A stretch of 64,000 nucleotides of DNA from Nocardioides sp. W7 (GTDB lineage: Bacteria > Actinomycetota > Actinomycetes > Propionibacteriales > Nocardioidaceae). The notes under the pieces are model-generated. The model was not told where the DNA came from. It saw only the letters and a program-made list of their open reading frames with translations, and made no database searches. The position numbers and the translations under genes were made by a program. Positions 46,734 through 55,805 of this stretch are shown here, one piece after another. Positions within the stretch are counted from its first letter, which is position 1. Every line of letters starts with the position of its first letter. Location: positions 2,666,001 through 2,730,000 of the forward strand of contig NZ_CP095078.1 in assembly GCF_022919075.1 (NCBI RefSeq). The letters run 5' to 3'.

Positions 46734-47240
46734 TCACCGCGCCGGGCGCTCCCGCGAAGCCGTGGCGAGCGCCTGGAGCAACCAGCCGTCCGGTCCGGAG
46801 ACGTCGGCGGCGACGCTCTCGACGTACGGCCTCTCGACCGACCTGACGGTCCACACCACTCCGCCGAAGATCCCGCCCACGACCACCAGGCCGACCGCCT
46901 CCAGGTTGACGAGCATCAGCAGCAGTCCCAGGCCGACGAACAGCACGGCGACCCCGGTGAACGGGATCATGAGGAACCGGTTGAGGCGGCCCGGTCGCAC
47001 CTCACCGGTGATCCGGAGGCCCGTTCCGAGAACCTCGGACACCCGCAGGTCGGCGACGCCGCGCGCCCCGCCGTGCGGTGAGCCGAAACCTCTCGACACC
47101 CGGAGCCGCACGGGGTCCCGGTCCTCGTCGAGGTGGGCGGAGAGGCCCGGCGGGGCGTCCGCGACGGCCTGGCGGAGATCGGCCAGGGTCGCGCCGTCCA
47201 CGCCCAGGCTGATGGGTGTGCCGGGGCGGAATACGGACAT
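46734..47240 (-). CDS. membrane protein with two adjacent helices, unknown function
   Basis: The 168-residue protein starts SVFRPGTPISLGVDGATLADLRQAVAD, a cytoplasmic domain of about 85 residues. Two hydrophobic helices follow around residues 92-112 and 114-132, then a 35-residue tail (VESVAADVSGPDGWLLQALA). I do not recognise a family. It is divergent from the polyamine importer. Confidence 0.65.
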   Translation of the reverse strand: MSVFRPGTPISLGVDGATLADLRQAVADAPPGLSAHLDEDRDPVRLRVSRGFGSPHGGARGVADLRVSEVLGTGLRITGEVRPGRLNRFLMIPFTGVAVLFVGLGLLLMLVNLEAVGLVVVGGIFGGVVWTVRSVERPYVESVAADVSGPDGWLLQALATASRERPAR

Positions 47241-47308
47241 GGCCCAGTCCTAGCAGGTCGGACCGGTCGGACGCGGGGCCTCGCCGTGCACGATCCGGCA
47301 TCGACAAG

Positions 47309-47323
47309 GGATTTCGTTGCGAT
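47309..47323. promoter_or_regulatory. shared motif GGATTTCGTTGCGAT upstream of the importer
   Basis: GGATTTCGTTG followed by C/T-GA occurs here and again at 54102-54115. Both copies precede genes of the same polyamine cluster. The core TTTCG-N3-CGA is partly symmetric, as in many Lrp-type sites. Confidence 0.4.
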
Positions 47324-47377
47324 CACGTTTCCAATCGACCGGATCGCTTGTCGGCACCCCCTCGAAGTGGCACGATC

Positions 47378-47401
47378 CGAGCAATCGAGAGTGATTGCTC
47401 G
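47378..47401. promoter_or_regulatory. perfect 9-bp inverted repeat before the importer gene
   Basis: CGAGCAATC (47378-47386), a 6-nt spacer and GATTGCTCG (47393-47401) end 11 nt before ATG 47413 and touch the ribosome site. It could be an operator or an RNA hairpin that masks the ribosome site. Confidence 0.55.
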
Positions 47402-47412
47402 AAGGGGGCCAC

Positions 47413-48612
47413 ATGACGTCAGGAATGCCCGGACCCGGTCGCGGACCTGGCTTCGCGTCCCGCCGTACGGTGCTCCGCGGCGTGGGGACCGTCGCCTTCC
47501 TCGGGGCCAGCGCCGCCGCGCTGAAGCTGCCGATCTTCGGGACCGACGGGTTCGAGCAGGACCCGGCGACCTGCCGGGCCACCGACCTGTCCAGCAGCCA
47601 GAAGCGGCTGGTCATCTCGAACTGGCCGGGCTACATCGACTCCGACGAGGACCCCTCGACGCTGTCGATCTTCCAGGATCGCACCGGCATCACGGTCGAC
47701 TACTCCGACGACGTCAACGACAACGCCGAGTTCTACGCCAAGGTCCGCAACCAGCTGGGCACCTGCACCCCGATCGACCGCGACATGGTGATGCTGACCG
47801 ACTGGATGGCCGCGCGGTTCATCTCGCTCGGCTGGACCCAGCCCTACGACAAGGCCAACGTCCCCAACCTGCACGCCAACCTCCTCGACGCGCTCCGCGA
47901 CCGGCAATGGGACCCCGACCTGGAGTTCCACGCGCCGTGGCAGACCGGCCTGACCGGCATCGCCTACAACGCGGCAAAGACCGGTGAGGTGCGCAGCTTC
48001 GAGGAGCTGTTGACCCGCGCCGACCTGAGGGGACGGGTCACGCTGCTCTCGGAGATGCGCGACACCATGGCCTTCATGTTGAAGGTCACCGGGGCCGACC
48101 CCCGTGACTTCGACGACGACCAGTGGGGCACCGCCATCGAGCGGCTGAGGAAGGTCGTCGCCAGCGATCAGATCCGGGCCTTCACCGGCAACGAGTACAC
48201 CCAGGACCTCGCCGCCGGGAACATCCTGGCCTGCGAGGCGTGGTCCGGCGACGTGATCCAGCTGCAGGCCGACAACCCGGACATCAAGTTCGTGACGCCG
48301 GAGGAGGGGCTGGCGCTGTGGAGCGACAACATGATCATCCCCAACCACGCGATCCATCAGGCCAACGCCGAGAAGTGGATCGACTACTACTACGAGCCGG
48401 CGGTCGCGGCGCAGCTGGCGGCGTACGTCAACTACATCTGCCCGGTCAAGGGCGCGCAGGAGGAGATGGAGAAGCTCGACCCCGACCTCGCCGCGAACCC
48501 GCTGATCTTCCCCGACGACGACATGCTGGCGAACACCTTCGACTTCATGCCGCTCGACGCCCGCCAGAGCAACGAGTACGAAGGAGACTGGGCCAATGTC
48601 ACAGGTGGCTGA
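47413..48612 (+). CDS. polyamine ABC transporter substrate-binding protein (PotD/PotF-like)
   Basis: A 399-residue exported protein with a twin-arginine signal (SRRTVLRGVGTVAFLG). The mature part has LVISNWPGYIDSDE, GITVDYSDDVNDNAEFYAKV and IPNHAIHQANAEKWIDYYY, typical of spermidine/putrescine-binding proteins. ATG 47413 follows GAAGGGGG. It heads a four-gene operon with the ATPase and two permeases. The substrate is inferred from family and neighbours. Confidence 0.9.
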   Translation: MTSGMPGPGRGPGFASRRTVLRGVGTVAFLGASAAALKLPIFGTDGFEQDPATCRATDLSSSQKRLVISNWPGYIDSDEDPSTLSIFQDRTGITVDYSDDVNDNAEFYAKVRNQLGTCTPIDRDMVMLTDWMAARFISLGWTQPYDKANVPNLHANLLDALRDRQWDPDLEFHAPWQTGLTGIAYNAAKTGEVRSFEELLTRADLRGRVTLLSEMRDTMAFMLKVTGADPRDFDDDQWGTAIERLRKVVASDQIRAFTGNEYTQDLAAGNILACEAWSGDVIQLQADNPDIKFVTPEEGLALWSDNMIIPNHAIHQANAEKWIDYYYEPAVAAQLAAYVNYICPVKGAQEEMEKLDPDLAANPLIFPDDDMLANTFDFMPLDARQSNEYEGDWANVTGG

Positions 48613-49762
48613 CGTACAGACCGAGCAGCCGGGCGACGCGTCGTACGACGGGCTCCGGATCCGCGGGGTGACCAAGACCTACCCGAACGGCTTCACCGCC
48701 GTCGACAATCTCGACCTCGACGTGCCGCGGGGGTCGTTCATCGCCCTGCTGGGCCCGTCGGGCTGCGGCAAGACGACGACGCTGCGGATGGTGGCCGGGC
48801 TGGAGACGCCGACGGCGGGGGCGATCACCCTGGCCGGCGACGACATCACCTATGCCAAGCCGTACAAGCGTCCGGTCAACACGGTCTTCCAGAACTATGC
48901 GCTCTTCCCGCACCTCGACATCTTCGAGAACGTCGCGTTCGGGCTGAAGCGGCGCAAGGTGAAGGACGTCGACCAACAGGTCCGCGACATGCTCGACCTG
49001 GTCGAGCTCGGCACCCAGGCCCGCAAGAAGCCCACCCAGCTCTCCGGCGGCCAGCAGCAGCGGGTCGCGCTGGCGCGGGCGCTGATCAACCGGCCCGAGG
49101 TGTTGCTGCTCGATGAGCCGCTGGGCGCGCTCGACCTCAAGCTGCGCCGGGCGATGCAGATCGAGATCAAGCGGATCCAGGTCGAGGTCGGGCTGACCTT
49201 CGTGCACGTCACCCACGACCAGGAGGAGGCCATGACCATGGCCGACACGGTCGCGGTGATGAACGCCGGCGTGATCGAGCAGCTGGGCGCCCCGGAGGAG
49301 CTCTACGAGAACCCGCGCTCGACGTTCGTGGCCAACTTCCTCGGGCAGTCCAACCTGATCGAGGGCACGGTCGTCTCGCGGGGCTCGGAGGTCATCTCGG
49401 TCGACATGCACGGGATCGGGGTCTCCGTCCCGACCGGTCGCAGCCACACCGACGGCGAGAAGGGCTGGATCGGCATCCGGCCCGAGAAGGTGCTGATCGG
49501 CGAGGTGGGGGAGGCCTTGGACGCGCCGGGCAACACGATCCCCGGCGGCGTGGTCGCCGACGTCAGCTTCAACGGGGTCTCGACCCAGTACCTCGTCCGG
49601 ATGCCGTGGGGCCAGGAGCTCGCGGTCTTCGCCCAGAACACCGGGCGCACCCGCATCTTCCGGGTCGGGGACCGGGTGGAGCTGTCCTGGCGTCCGGAGT
49701 ACGCCTTCCTTCTCGACTTCTCGCAGGACGCCTCGGCCGGTTCCCAGAAGGGTGACGACTAA
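48596..49762 (+). CDS. potA: polyamine ABC transporter ATPase
   Basis: A 388-residue ABC ATPase. Walker A is GPSGCGKTTT near residue 54, signature LSGGQQQRVALARAL, Walker B VLLLDEPLGALD, and the His switch is in VTHDQEEAMT. A C-terminal TOBE region follows from about residue 290. ATG 48596, after GAAGGAG, lies within the end of the binding-protein gene, so translation is coupled. Confidence 0.95.
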   Translation: MSQVADVQTEQPGDASYDGLRIRGVTKTYPNGFTAVDNLDLDVPRGSFIALLGPSGCGKTTTLRMVAGLETPTAGAITLAGDDITYAKPYKRPVNTVFQNYALFPHLDIFENVAFGLKRRKVKDVDQQVRDMLDLVELGTQARKKPTQLSGGQQQRVALARALINRPEVLLLDEPLGALDLKLRRAMQIEIKRIQVEVGLTFVHVTHDQEEAMTMADTVAVMNAGVIEQLGAPEELYENPRSTFVANFLGQSNLIEGTVVSRGSEVISVDMHGIGVSVPTGRSHTDGEKGWIGIRPEKVLIGEVGEALDAPGNTIPGGVVADVSFNGVSTQYLVRMPWGQELAVFAQNTGRTRIFRVGDRVELSWRPEYAFLLDFSQDASAGSQKGDD

Positions 49763-50667
49763 TGACGAGCACGGCCGGCGTCGCGCCGGTCGCGGTCACC
49801 GACGTACGCACCGAGGACGGGCGTCGGCGCGGCAAGACCGGCTACCTGCTCCTGCTGCCGGCGCTGCTGACGCTGCTCGTGTTCTTCGTGCTGCCCTTCT
49901 ACTCGCTCATCGCGACCAGTCTGTACGACCCCGAGGGCTCGGACGTCGCGGGCTACGAGATGACGTTCCACTTCCAGAACTACTGGTCGGCGCTGAGCGA
50001 CTTCTCCGGCCCCCTGGTCCGCTCGCTCGTGTACGGCGCGGTCGCCACCGTGATCTGCCTGGTGCTCGGCTACGTGCTGGCCTACGCGATGGCGTTCAAG
50101 GCCGGACGCTGGAAGTACCTGCTGCTCGTGCTGGTCATCGCCCCGTTCTTCACCAGCTTCCTGGTCCGCACGCTGTCGTGGAAGCTGATCCTGGCCGACG
50201 ACGGGTTCGTGGTGAACACCCTGCAGTTCCTCCAGGTCCTCGGCGACGACGGCCGGCTGCTGGCGACACCGGTCGCGGTGATCGCCGGTCTGGTCTACAA
50301 CTTCCTGCCGTTCATGATCCTGCCGCTCTTCGCGAGCCTGGACCGGATCGACCCACGCCTGGTCGAGGCCTCCAGCGATCTCTACGCCCATCCGTTCGTC
50401 GGGTTCTTCAAGGTGACCTGGCCGCTGTCGCTCCCGGGCGTCGTGTCGGGGACGCTGCTGACCTTCATCCCGGCCGTCGGCGACTACATCAACGCCCAGC
50501 TGCTCGGCAGCACCGGGCAGCGGATGATCGGCAGCGTCATCCAGAGCCAGTTCGTCGAGGCCAACAACTACCCGGCGGCCGCGTCCCTCTCCACGATGCT
50601 GATGCTGCTGATCCTGGCGATGGTCCTGGTCTACGTGCGCCGCGCCGGGACGGAGGAGCTGCTGTGA
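49762..50667 (+). CDS. potB: polyamine ABC transporter permease B
   Basis: A 301-residue permease with six hydrophobic helices. The EAA-type cytoplasmic loop is VEASSDLYAHPFVGFFKVTWPLSLPGV. The start ATG overlaps the stop of the ATPase gene (TAATG). It pairs with the next permease to form the channel. Confidence 0.93.
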   Translation: MTSTAGVAPVAVTDVRTEDGRRRGKTGYLLLLPALLTLLVFFVLPFYSLIATSLYDPEGSDVAGYEMTFHFQNYWSALSDFSGPLVRSLVYGAVATVICLVLGYVLAYAMAFKAGRWKYLLLVLVIAPFFTSFLVRTLSWKLILADDGFVVNTLQFLQVLGDDGRLLATPVAVIAGLVYNFLPFMILPLFASLDRIDPRLVEASSDLYAHPFVGFFKVTWPLSLPGVVSGTLLTFIPAVGDYINAQLLGSTGQRMIGSVIQSQFVEANNYPAAASLSTMLMLLILAMVLVYVRRAGTEELL

Positions 50668-51461
50668 GGTGGATGCGCGAGCACCTGGTGCTCATCCTGG
50701 GTCTGCTGGTCCTGGTCTACATGTTCGTGCCGATCTTCGTGGTCGTCCTGATGAGCTTCAACGATCCGGCCAGCCGCAACGTCTACCGCTTCGACGGGTT
50801 CACGCTCGACAACTGGACCGACTTCTGCGGGCCGCAGGGGATGTGCAGCGCCCTGTGGCTCAGCATCCGGATCGCCCTGCTCGCGACCGGCGTCGCCACC
50901 GTGCTCGGCACCCTGGCCGCCTTCGCCCTGGTCCGCTACCACTTCGCCGGCCGTTCCGCGAGCAACCTGCTCATCTTCCTGCCCATGGCCGCCCCCGAGA
51001 TCGTGCTCGGCTCCTCGCTCCTGGCGCTCTTCGTCGCCACCGGCTTCGCGGGCCAGCTGGGGTTCTGGACGATCTTCATCGCCCACGTCATGTTCTGCCT
51101 GTCCTTCGTCGTCGTCACCGTGCGGGCCCGGCTCGCCGGCATGGACGACACCCTCGAGCAGGCGGCGATGGACCTCTACGCGACCCCCGCGCAGACCTTC
51201 TGGCGGGTGACCTTCCCCCTGGTGCTGCCCGGCATCGTCGGCGCCGCCCTGCTCAGCTTCTCGCTGTCCTTCGACGACTTCATCATCACCAACCTCAACG
51301 CGGGCACCGAGACCACCTTCCCGATGTACGTCTGGGGCGTCGCCCAGCGTGGCGTGCCCATGCAGGTCAACGTGGTCGGCACCGTCATGTTCCTGCTCTC
51401 CGTCGCGGTCGTCGTCACCGGCGAGCTCAACTCCCGCCGCCGCCGCTCTGCCCTCACCTGA
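50664..51461 (+). CDS. potC: polyamine ABC transporter permease C
   Basis: A 265-residue permease with six helices and the EAA-type loop LEQAAMDLYATPAQTFWRVTFPLVLPGI. GTG 50664 follows GGAGGAG and overlaps the stop of the partner permease gene. A 22-bp tandem repeat lies directly downstream. Confidence 0.93.
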   Translation: MRWMREHLVLILGLLVLVYMFVPIFVVVLMSFNDPASRNVYRFDGFTLDNWTDFCGPQGMCSALWLSIRIALLATGVATVLGTLAAFALVRYHFAGRSASNLLIFLPMAAPEIVLGSSLLALFVATGFAGQLGFWTIFIAHVMFCLSFVVVTVRARLAGMDDTLEQAAMDLYATPAQTFWRVTFPLVLPGIVGAALLSFSLSFDDFIITNLNAGTETTFPMYVWGVAQRGVPMQVNVVGTVMFLLSVAVVVTGELNSRRRRSALT

Positions 51462-51475
51462 CCCGTTCGCCGACC

Positions 51476-51525
51476 CGGCGTGAATGTGGTGCCGAGTCGG
51501 CGTGAATGTGGTGCCGAGTCGGCGT
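51476..51525. repeat. 22-bp tandem repeat between potC and the AbiEi-like gene
   Basis: Two exact 22-bp units (51476-51497, 51498-51519), each starting CGGCGTGAATG and ending GTGCCGAGT, are followed by a partial third. The unit junction forms the short palindrome GCCGAGTCGGC. It lies between convergent genes and may serve as a terminator. Confidence 0.75.
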
Positions 51526-51533
51526 GAGTCCTG

Positions 51534-52475
51534 TCAGAGGTACCGAACGCCGCGGTGGCCCGCCAACGCCTCCCGCAGGATCAACTCGGCGTTCTGAGCG
51601 TGGCCGAAGGTGTTGGTCTCGGTCAGCACCTCGATCCGCCAACCCCGCCGGTCGCGGACCCACTGACGGCGTCCTCGGTCGTGTTCGCGCTGCTCGTCGG
51701 TCGAGTGCCAGGCGCGGCCGTCGTACTCCGCGGCGAAGCGCTCCTCGGGCAGTCCGAGGTCCAGGAAGTACGACGACCCGTCGTCGCGCACGATCTCGAC
51801 CTGAGTGTGGGGGCGGGGGAGGCCGGCGTCCCACCACCGGTTGAGCATGGCGGCCTCGCCGAACGACTCGAGGCCGGGGTCGACGCGCGGCACGAGCTCA
51901 CGCTGCAGGACGACTCCGCGCTGACCCTTGAATCGGTCGGTCTCGATGCACAGCTCGTCATGGGTGAAGTCGCCGAGGCTCAGCATGCAGGCCATGCCCC
52001 ACAGTCGCATGTCGGCGGTACGTTGCAGACGACCGAGGTCGACGGCGGTCCGGAGCTGGGTGGTCACCACGAGACCCTGGATCTCGACCAGGTCCCGAGG
52101 CCCGACCATTCGCTCGCCGCTGGAAGTGATGGCGTTACGCAGCCGCCCTCCTTCGCTTGGCCGGAAGCACGAGACGGAGGGGACTGTCGCATGGTCGCCG
52201 GGAGCGAGTGCCTTCTCGCCGGCATGGATCCAGGCCGCGGTCAGGTCGCAGATGAAGCCGTCGCTCGGAAGGACGAGCCCGAGGGCGCGGCAGCGCAGCT
52301 CGAGGGAGTCGGGCGCGGCGGCCCCGACGTACACCTTGTGGATCGGACGTCGGAGTCGGTGCTCCTTCACCAGCCGGTGCAGGACCCAGTCGGGTACGCC
52401 GGCCTCCTGCGCCTGCCGTCGTGTGAACGGCTCATCAGGTCGGAACGGGAAGTCTTCGGGCAGTGGAATCGGCAT
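51534..52475 (-). CDS. AbiEi-like winged-helix/nuclease-fold protein
   Basis: A 313-residue protein. The N-terminal winged helix (TRRQAQEAGVPDWVLHRLVKEHRLRRPIHKVYVG) matches AbiEi-type antitoxin domains. The C-terminal 110 residues, with YFLDLGLPEERFAAEYDGRAWH and an RRQWVRDRRGW segment, resemble DUF559/Vsr-like PD-(D/E)xK nuclease folds. This combination is common in actinobacteria. No AbiEii toxin gene is adjacent, so a toxin-antitoxin role is not supported. The gene lies between two unrelated tandem-repeat arrays and interrupts the polyamine cluster. Confidence 0.7.
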   Translation of the reverse strand: MPIPLPEDFPFRPDEPFTRRQAQEAGVPDWVLHRLVKEHRLRRPIHKVYVGAAAPDSLELRCRALGLVLPSDGFICDLTAAWIHAGEKALAPGDHATVPSVSCFRPSEGGRLRNAITSSGERMVGPRDLVEIQGLVVTTQLRTAVDLGRLQRTADMRLWGMACMLSLGDFTHDELCIETDRFKGQRGVVLQRELVPRVDPGLESFGEAAMLNRWWDAGLPRPHTQVEIVRDDGSSYFLDLGLPEERFAAEYDGRAWHSTDEQREHDRGRRQWVRDRRGWRIEVLTETNTFGHAQNAELILREALAGHRGVRYL

Positions 52476-52545
52476 GGCCGGTTGTCTGCCCAGTACGGCG
52501 TCGGCCCGACACCAGCCAGGTCCTCACCTGTGGAGAAACGCCGAA

Positions 52546-52630
52546 CCGGCGCAAGTTTGCGCCGACCCGGCGCAAGTTTGCGCCGGCTCGGCACCAAACT
52601 TGCGCCGGCTCGGCGTCAAACTTGCGCCGG
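52546..52630. repeat. four-unit 21-22-bp array of palindromes, two in each orientation
   Basis: CGGCGCAAGTTTGCGCCG occurs at 52547-52564 and 52568-52585. Two units of the form CAAACTTGCGCCGG, in the opposite polarity, follow at 52595-52608 and 52617-52630. Each unit can form a hairpin. The array follows the aminotransferase stop and precedes the AbiEi-like gene start, so termination is plausible. Confidence 0.7.
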
Positions 52631-52647
52631 GTCGGCGCGCGGGGAGG

Positions 52648-54036
52648 TCAGAGGAGGGAGGAGGCCTTGTCGAGGACGGTGCGCAGGATCTGCTCCATCT
52701 CGTCGAAGTGCTCGGGGCCGCAGATGAGCGGGGGAGCGAGCTGGACGACCGGGTCGCCGCGGTCGTCGGCGCGGCAGTAGAGACCCTCGGCGTAGAGCTG
52801 CTTGGAGACGAAGCCGTAGAGCAGGCGCTCGCACTCCTCGTCGGTGAAGGACTCCTTGGTCGTCTTGTCCTTGACGAGCTCGATCCCGTAGAAGTACCCG
52901 TCGCCGCGCACGTCGCCGACGATCGGGAGGTCCTTGAGGCGCTCGAGGGTGGCGCGGAAGGTGGCCTCGTTGTCGCGGACGTTCTCGAGCACCTTCTCGT
53001 CCTCGAAGGCCTGCAGGTTCGCCAGCGCGACCGCGGTGGAGACCGGGTGGCCGCCGAAGGTGTAGCCGTGGGCGAACATCGCGCCGTCGGCGAGGAACGG
53101 CTCCATCAGCCTCTCGGAGGCGATCATCGCGCCGAGCGGGGCGTAGCCGGAGGTGATGCCCTTGGCGCAGGTGATCATGTCGGGCTGGTAGTCGTAGCGC
53201 TCGGCGCCGAACATGTGGCCGAGCCGGCCGAAGGCGCAGATGACCTCGTCGCTGACCAGCAGTACGTCGTACTGGTCGCAGATCTCGCGGACCCGCTGGA
53301 AGTAGCCGGGCGGGGGCGGGAAGCAGCCGCCGGCGTTCTGGACGGGCTCGAGGAACACGGCGGCGACGGTGTCGGGGCCCTCGTTCTCGATCGCGATGGC
53401 GATCTGGTCGGCGGCCCAGCGGCCGAAGGCCTCCGGGTCGCTGTCGTCGAGCAGCCCGCCGGTGGCCTCGAACGCGCGGTAGATGTTGGTGTTCGGGACC
53501 CGGAAGGTCGAGGGCACCAGCGGCTCGAACTGCTGCTTGAGCAGCGGCAGGCCGGTGATCGACAGGGCGCCCTGGGTGGTGCCGTGGTAGGCGATCGCCC
53601 GGCTGATCACCTTGTGCTTCATCGGCTTGCCGGTGAGCTTGAAGTAGTTCTTCGCCAGCTTCCACGCGGTCTCGACGGCCTCGCCGCCGCCGCTGGTGAA
53701 GAAGACGCGGTTCAGGTCGCCGGGGGCGTACGACGCGATCTTCTCGGCCAGCTCGATCGCGCTCGGGTGGGCGTAGGACCACAGCGGCATGAAGGCCAGC
53801 TCGCCGGCCTGCTTCGCGGCGGCCTCGGCGAGGTCGGTCCGGCCGTGCCCGAGCTGGGAGACGAACAGGCCGGCCAGCCCGTCGAGGTAGCGCTTGCCGT
53901 GGGCGTCGAAGAGGTAGGCACCCTCACCACGGACCATGATCGGCACGTCCGCGTCCCGGTAGGAGTCGTGCCGGGTGAAGTGCATCCAGAGGTGGTCCTT
54001 GGCTGCCTGCTGAAGGTGCTCGTAGTCCGCGCGCAT
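52648..54036 (-). CDS. class III aminotransferase (putrescine/diamine-type)
   Basis: A PLP enzyme of about 462 residues from ATG 54036 (ATG 54066 also possible). DAHGKRYLDGLAGLFVSQLGHG, FFTSGGGEAVETAWKLA and LLVSDEVICAFGRLG (Asp contacting PLP) are clear. The Schiff-base Lys is in ITCAKGITSGYAPLGA. Close family members transfer amino groups from putrescine or related diamines to pyruvate. The neighbouring importer and aldehyde dehydrogenase fit that pathway. Neither start has a good ribosome site. Confidence 0.88.
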   Translation of the reverse strand: MRADYEHLQQAAKDHLWMHFTRHDSYRDADVPIMVRGEGAYLFDAHGKRYLDGLAGLFVSQLGHGRTDLAEAAAKQAGELAFMPLWSYAHPSAIELAEKIASYAPGDLNRVFFTSGGGEAVETAWKLAKNYFKLTGKPMKHKVISRAIAYHGTTQGALSITGLPLLKQQFEPLVPSTFRVPNTNIYRAFEATGGLLDDSDPEAFGRWAADQIAIAIENEGPDTVAAVFLEPVQNAGGCFPPPPGYFQRVREICDQYDVLLVSDEVICAFGRLGHMFGAERYDYQPDMITCAKGITSGYAPLGAMIASERLMEPFLADGAMFAHGYTFGGHPVSTAVALANLQAFEDEKVLENVRDNEATFRATLERLKDLPIVGDVRGDGYFYGIELVKDKTTKESFTDEECERLLYGFVSKQLYAEGLYCRADDRGDPVVQLAPPLICGPEHFDEMEQILRTVLDKASSLL

Positions 54037-54066
54037 GTGCCCATGGTGCGCGGAAACAAGGCTCAT

Positions 54067-54370
54067 CGCAAGCGGATCCGTCGGCGTCAGGGGTGATTTG
54101 ATGCGGATTTCGTTGTGACATGCGGGTTGCGACGATCTGCCAGGCATCGACCATGGCGTCCGCGCGCACCACCTCGTTCCGCGACGGAGCCTCTTCGACG
54201 GTCGTCGGGACACCGGGCGCGGGTCGGTCGGTCGAGGAGATCGGCGCCGCCCCGGGTTGTGTCGACCTGGGTGGACGGAAGGCCCGTCTTCGAGGCCTGA
54301 CTCGACTAATTCCGTGTTACGAAGCGGCTCGACCCTACCGATTCCGTCGACCCGTCACTAGGCTCCCGAC
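54067..54370. promoter_or_regulatory. divergent intergenic region, aminotransferase/aldehyde dehydrogenase
   Basis: About 300 bp with no convincing gene. It contains the shared motif GGATTTCGTTGTGA at 54102-54115, and a -10 hexamer TAGGCT (54359-54364) 6 nt before the dehydrogenase ATG. Open frames on both strands have no recognisable product. Confidence 0.5.
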
Positions 54371-55804
54371 ATGGCCGACCAGACCTTCCAGAACGTCGTC
54401 AACGGTGAGCTCGTCGACTCCCTCTCGGGTGAGACGTACGAGGTGATCGACCCCACCACGGGGGAGACGTACGCGCGCGCGCCACTCTCGGGAGACGAGG
54501 ACGTCGACCGGGCGTACGCCGCCGCGGACGCCGCCTTCGAGGGCTGGGCCTACGCGACGCCCCAGGACCGCTCGAACGCGCTGCTGAAGATAGCCGCCGC
54601 CATCGAGGAGCGGGTCGAGGAGATCAATGCCGTCGAGTGCAAGGACACCGGCAAGCCGCTGGGCCTGACCATGGACGAGGAGATGCCGTACGCCTCCGAC
54701 CACTTCAAGTTCTTCGCGGGCGCGGCGCGGCTGCTCGAGGGCAAGGCGGCGGGTGAGTACATGGCCGACCACACGTCGTGGGTCCGCCGCGAGCCGATCG
54801 GCGTCGTCGGGCAGGTGACGCCGTGGAACTACCCGCTGATGATGATGATCTGGAAGATCGCCCCCGCGCTCGCGGCCGGCAACACGATCGTCCTCAAGCC
54901 CAGCGACACCACCCCGGCCAGCTCGACGCTGCTCGCCGAGCTCTGCCAGGAGTTCCTGCCGCCCGGCGTCCTCAACGTCGTCTGCGGCGACCGCGACACC
55001 GGCCGCGCGCTGGTCGCCCACCCGACCCCGCAGATGGTCGCGATCACCGGCTCCATCCGGGCCGGCATGCAGGTCGCGGAGGCCGCCAGCGGCGACCTCA
55101 AGCGCGTCCACCTCGAGCTCGGGGGCAAGGCCCCGGTCGTGGTCTTCGACGACGCCGACGTCGTGAAGGCGGCCGAGGGCATCGCGGGCGCGGGCCTCTT
55201 CAACGCCGGTCAGGACTGCACCGCGGCGACCCGACTGCTCGTCCAGGCCGGCATCCACGACGAGTTCGTCGCGGCGCTGGCCGAGGCCGCGAAGGGGATG
55301 CCGACCGGCATGCCGGACGACGAGGCGACCTACTACGGCCCGCTCAACAACGCCCACCAGCTCGGGCACGTCAGCGGCATGGTCGACCGGCTCCCCGACC
55401 ACGCGAGCATCGAGACCGGCGGGCAGCGCAAGGGCAGCAGCGGCTACTTCTACGAGCCGACCGTGCTCTCCGGCCTGCGCCAGGACGACGAGCAGATCCA
55501 GACGGAGATCTTCGGCCCGGTGATGACCGTGCAGAAGTTCACCGACGAGGCCGAGGCGCTGAGCTGGGCGAACGGCGTCGAGTACGGCCTCTCGTCCAGC
55601 GTCTGGACCAAGGACCACGCCCGCGCCCTGCGCATGTCGCGCAAGCTCGACTTCGGCGTGGTGTGGATCAACACCCACATCCCCTTCGTCTCCGAGATGC
55701 CGCACGGCGGTTTCAAGCACTCGGGCTACGGCAAGGACCTGTCGATGTACGGGCTCGAGGACTACACGCGCATCAAGCACGTCATGAGCTACATCGGTGA
55801 GTGA
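54371..55804 (+). CDS. aldehyde dehydrogenase (gamma-aminobutyraldehyde type)
   Basis: A 477-residue NAD(P)-dependent dehydrogenase. VGQVTPWNYPLMMMIWK and KPSDTTP bind the cofactor, LELGGKAPVVVFDDAD contains the general-base Glu, and AGQDCTA the catalytic Cys near residue 280. In context it should oxidise 4-aminobutanal, the product of putrescine transamination or oxidation, to GABA. ATG 54371 is placed by an upstream TAGGCT hexamer. Confidence 0.92.
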   Translation: MADQTFQNVVNGELVDSLSGETYEVIDPTTGETYARAPLSGDEDVDRAYAAADAAFEGWAYATPQDRSNALLKIAAAIEERVEEINAVECKDTGKPLGLTMDEEMPYASDHFKFFAGAARLLEGKAAGEYMADHTSWVRREPIGVVGQVTPWNYPLMMMIWKIAPALAAGNTIVLKPSDTTPASSTLLAELCQEFLPPGVLNVVCGDRDTGRALVAHPTPQMVAITGSIRAGMQVAEAASGDLKRVHLELGGKAPVVVFDDADVVKAAEGIAGAGLFNAGQDCTAATRLLVQAGIHDEFVAALAEAAKGMPTGMPDDEATYYGPLNNAHQLGHVSGMVDRLPDHASIETGGQRKGSSGYFYEPTVLSGLRQDDEQIQTEIFGPVMTVQKFTDEAEALSWANGVEYGLSSSVWTKDHARALRMSRKLDFGVVWINTHIPFVSEMPHGGFKHSGYGKDLSMYGLEDYTRIKHVMSYIGE

Positions 55805-55805
55805 C

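Noticed and set aside
51534..52475. AbiEi-like gene as an abortive-infection toxin-antitoxin system
   Set aside because: No nucleotidyltransferase toxin gene is adjacent; only the winged helix resembles the antitoxin.
53924..54172. Minus-strand frame with RADAMVDAWQIVATRMSQRN in the aminotransferase upstream region
   Set aside because: It is protein-like for about 40 codons but has no start signal or recognised family, and runs into the aminotransferase gene in the wrong frame.
54115..54300. Short plus-strand frame ending VVSTWVDGRPVFEA, like an amidohydrolase C terminus
   Set aside because: Only the last 14 residues look familiar; the rest is Arg/Pro-rich, so a gene remnant cannot be supported.
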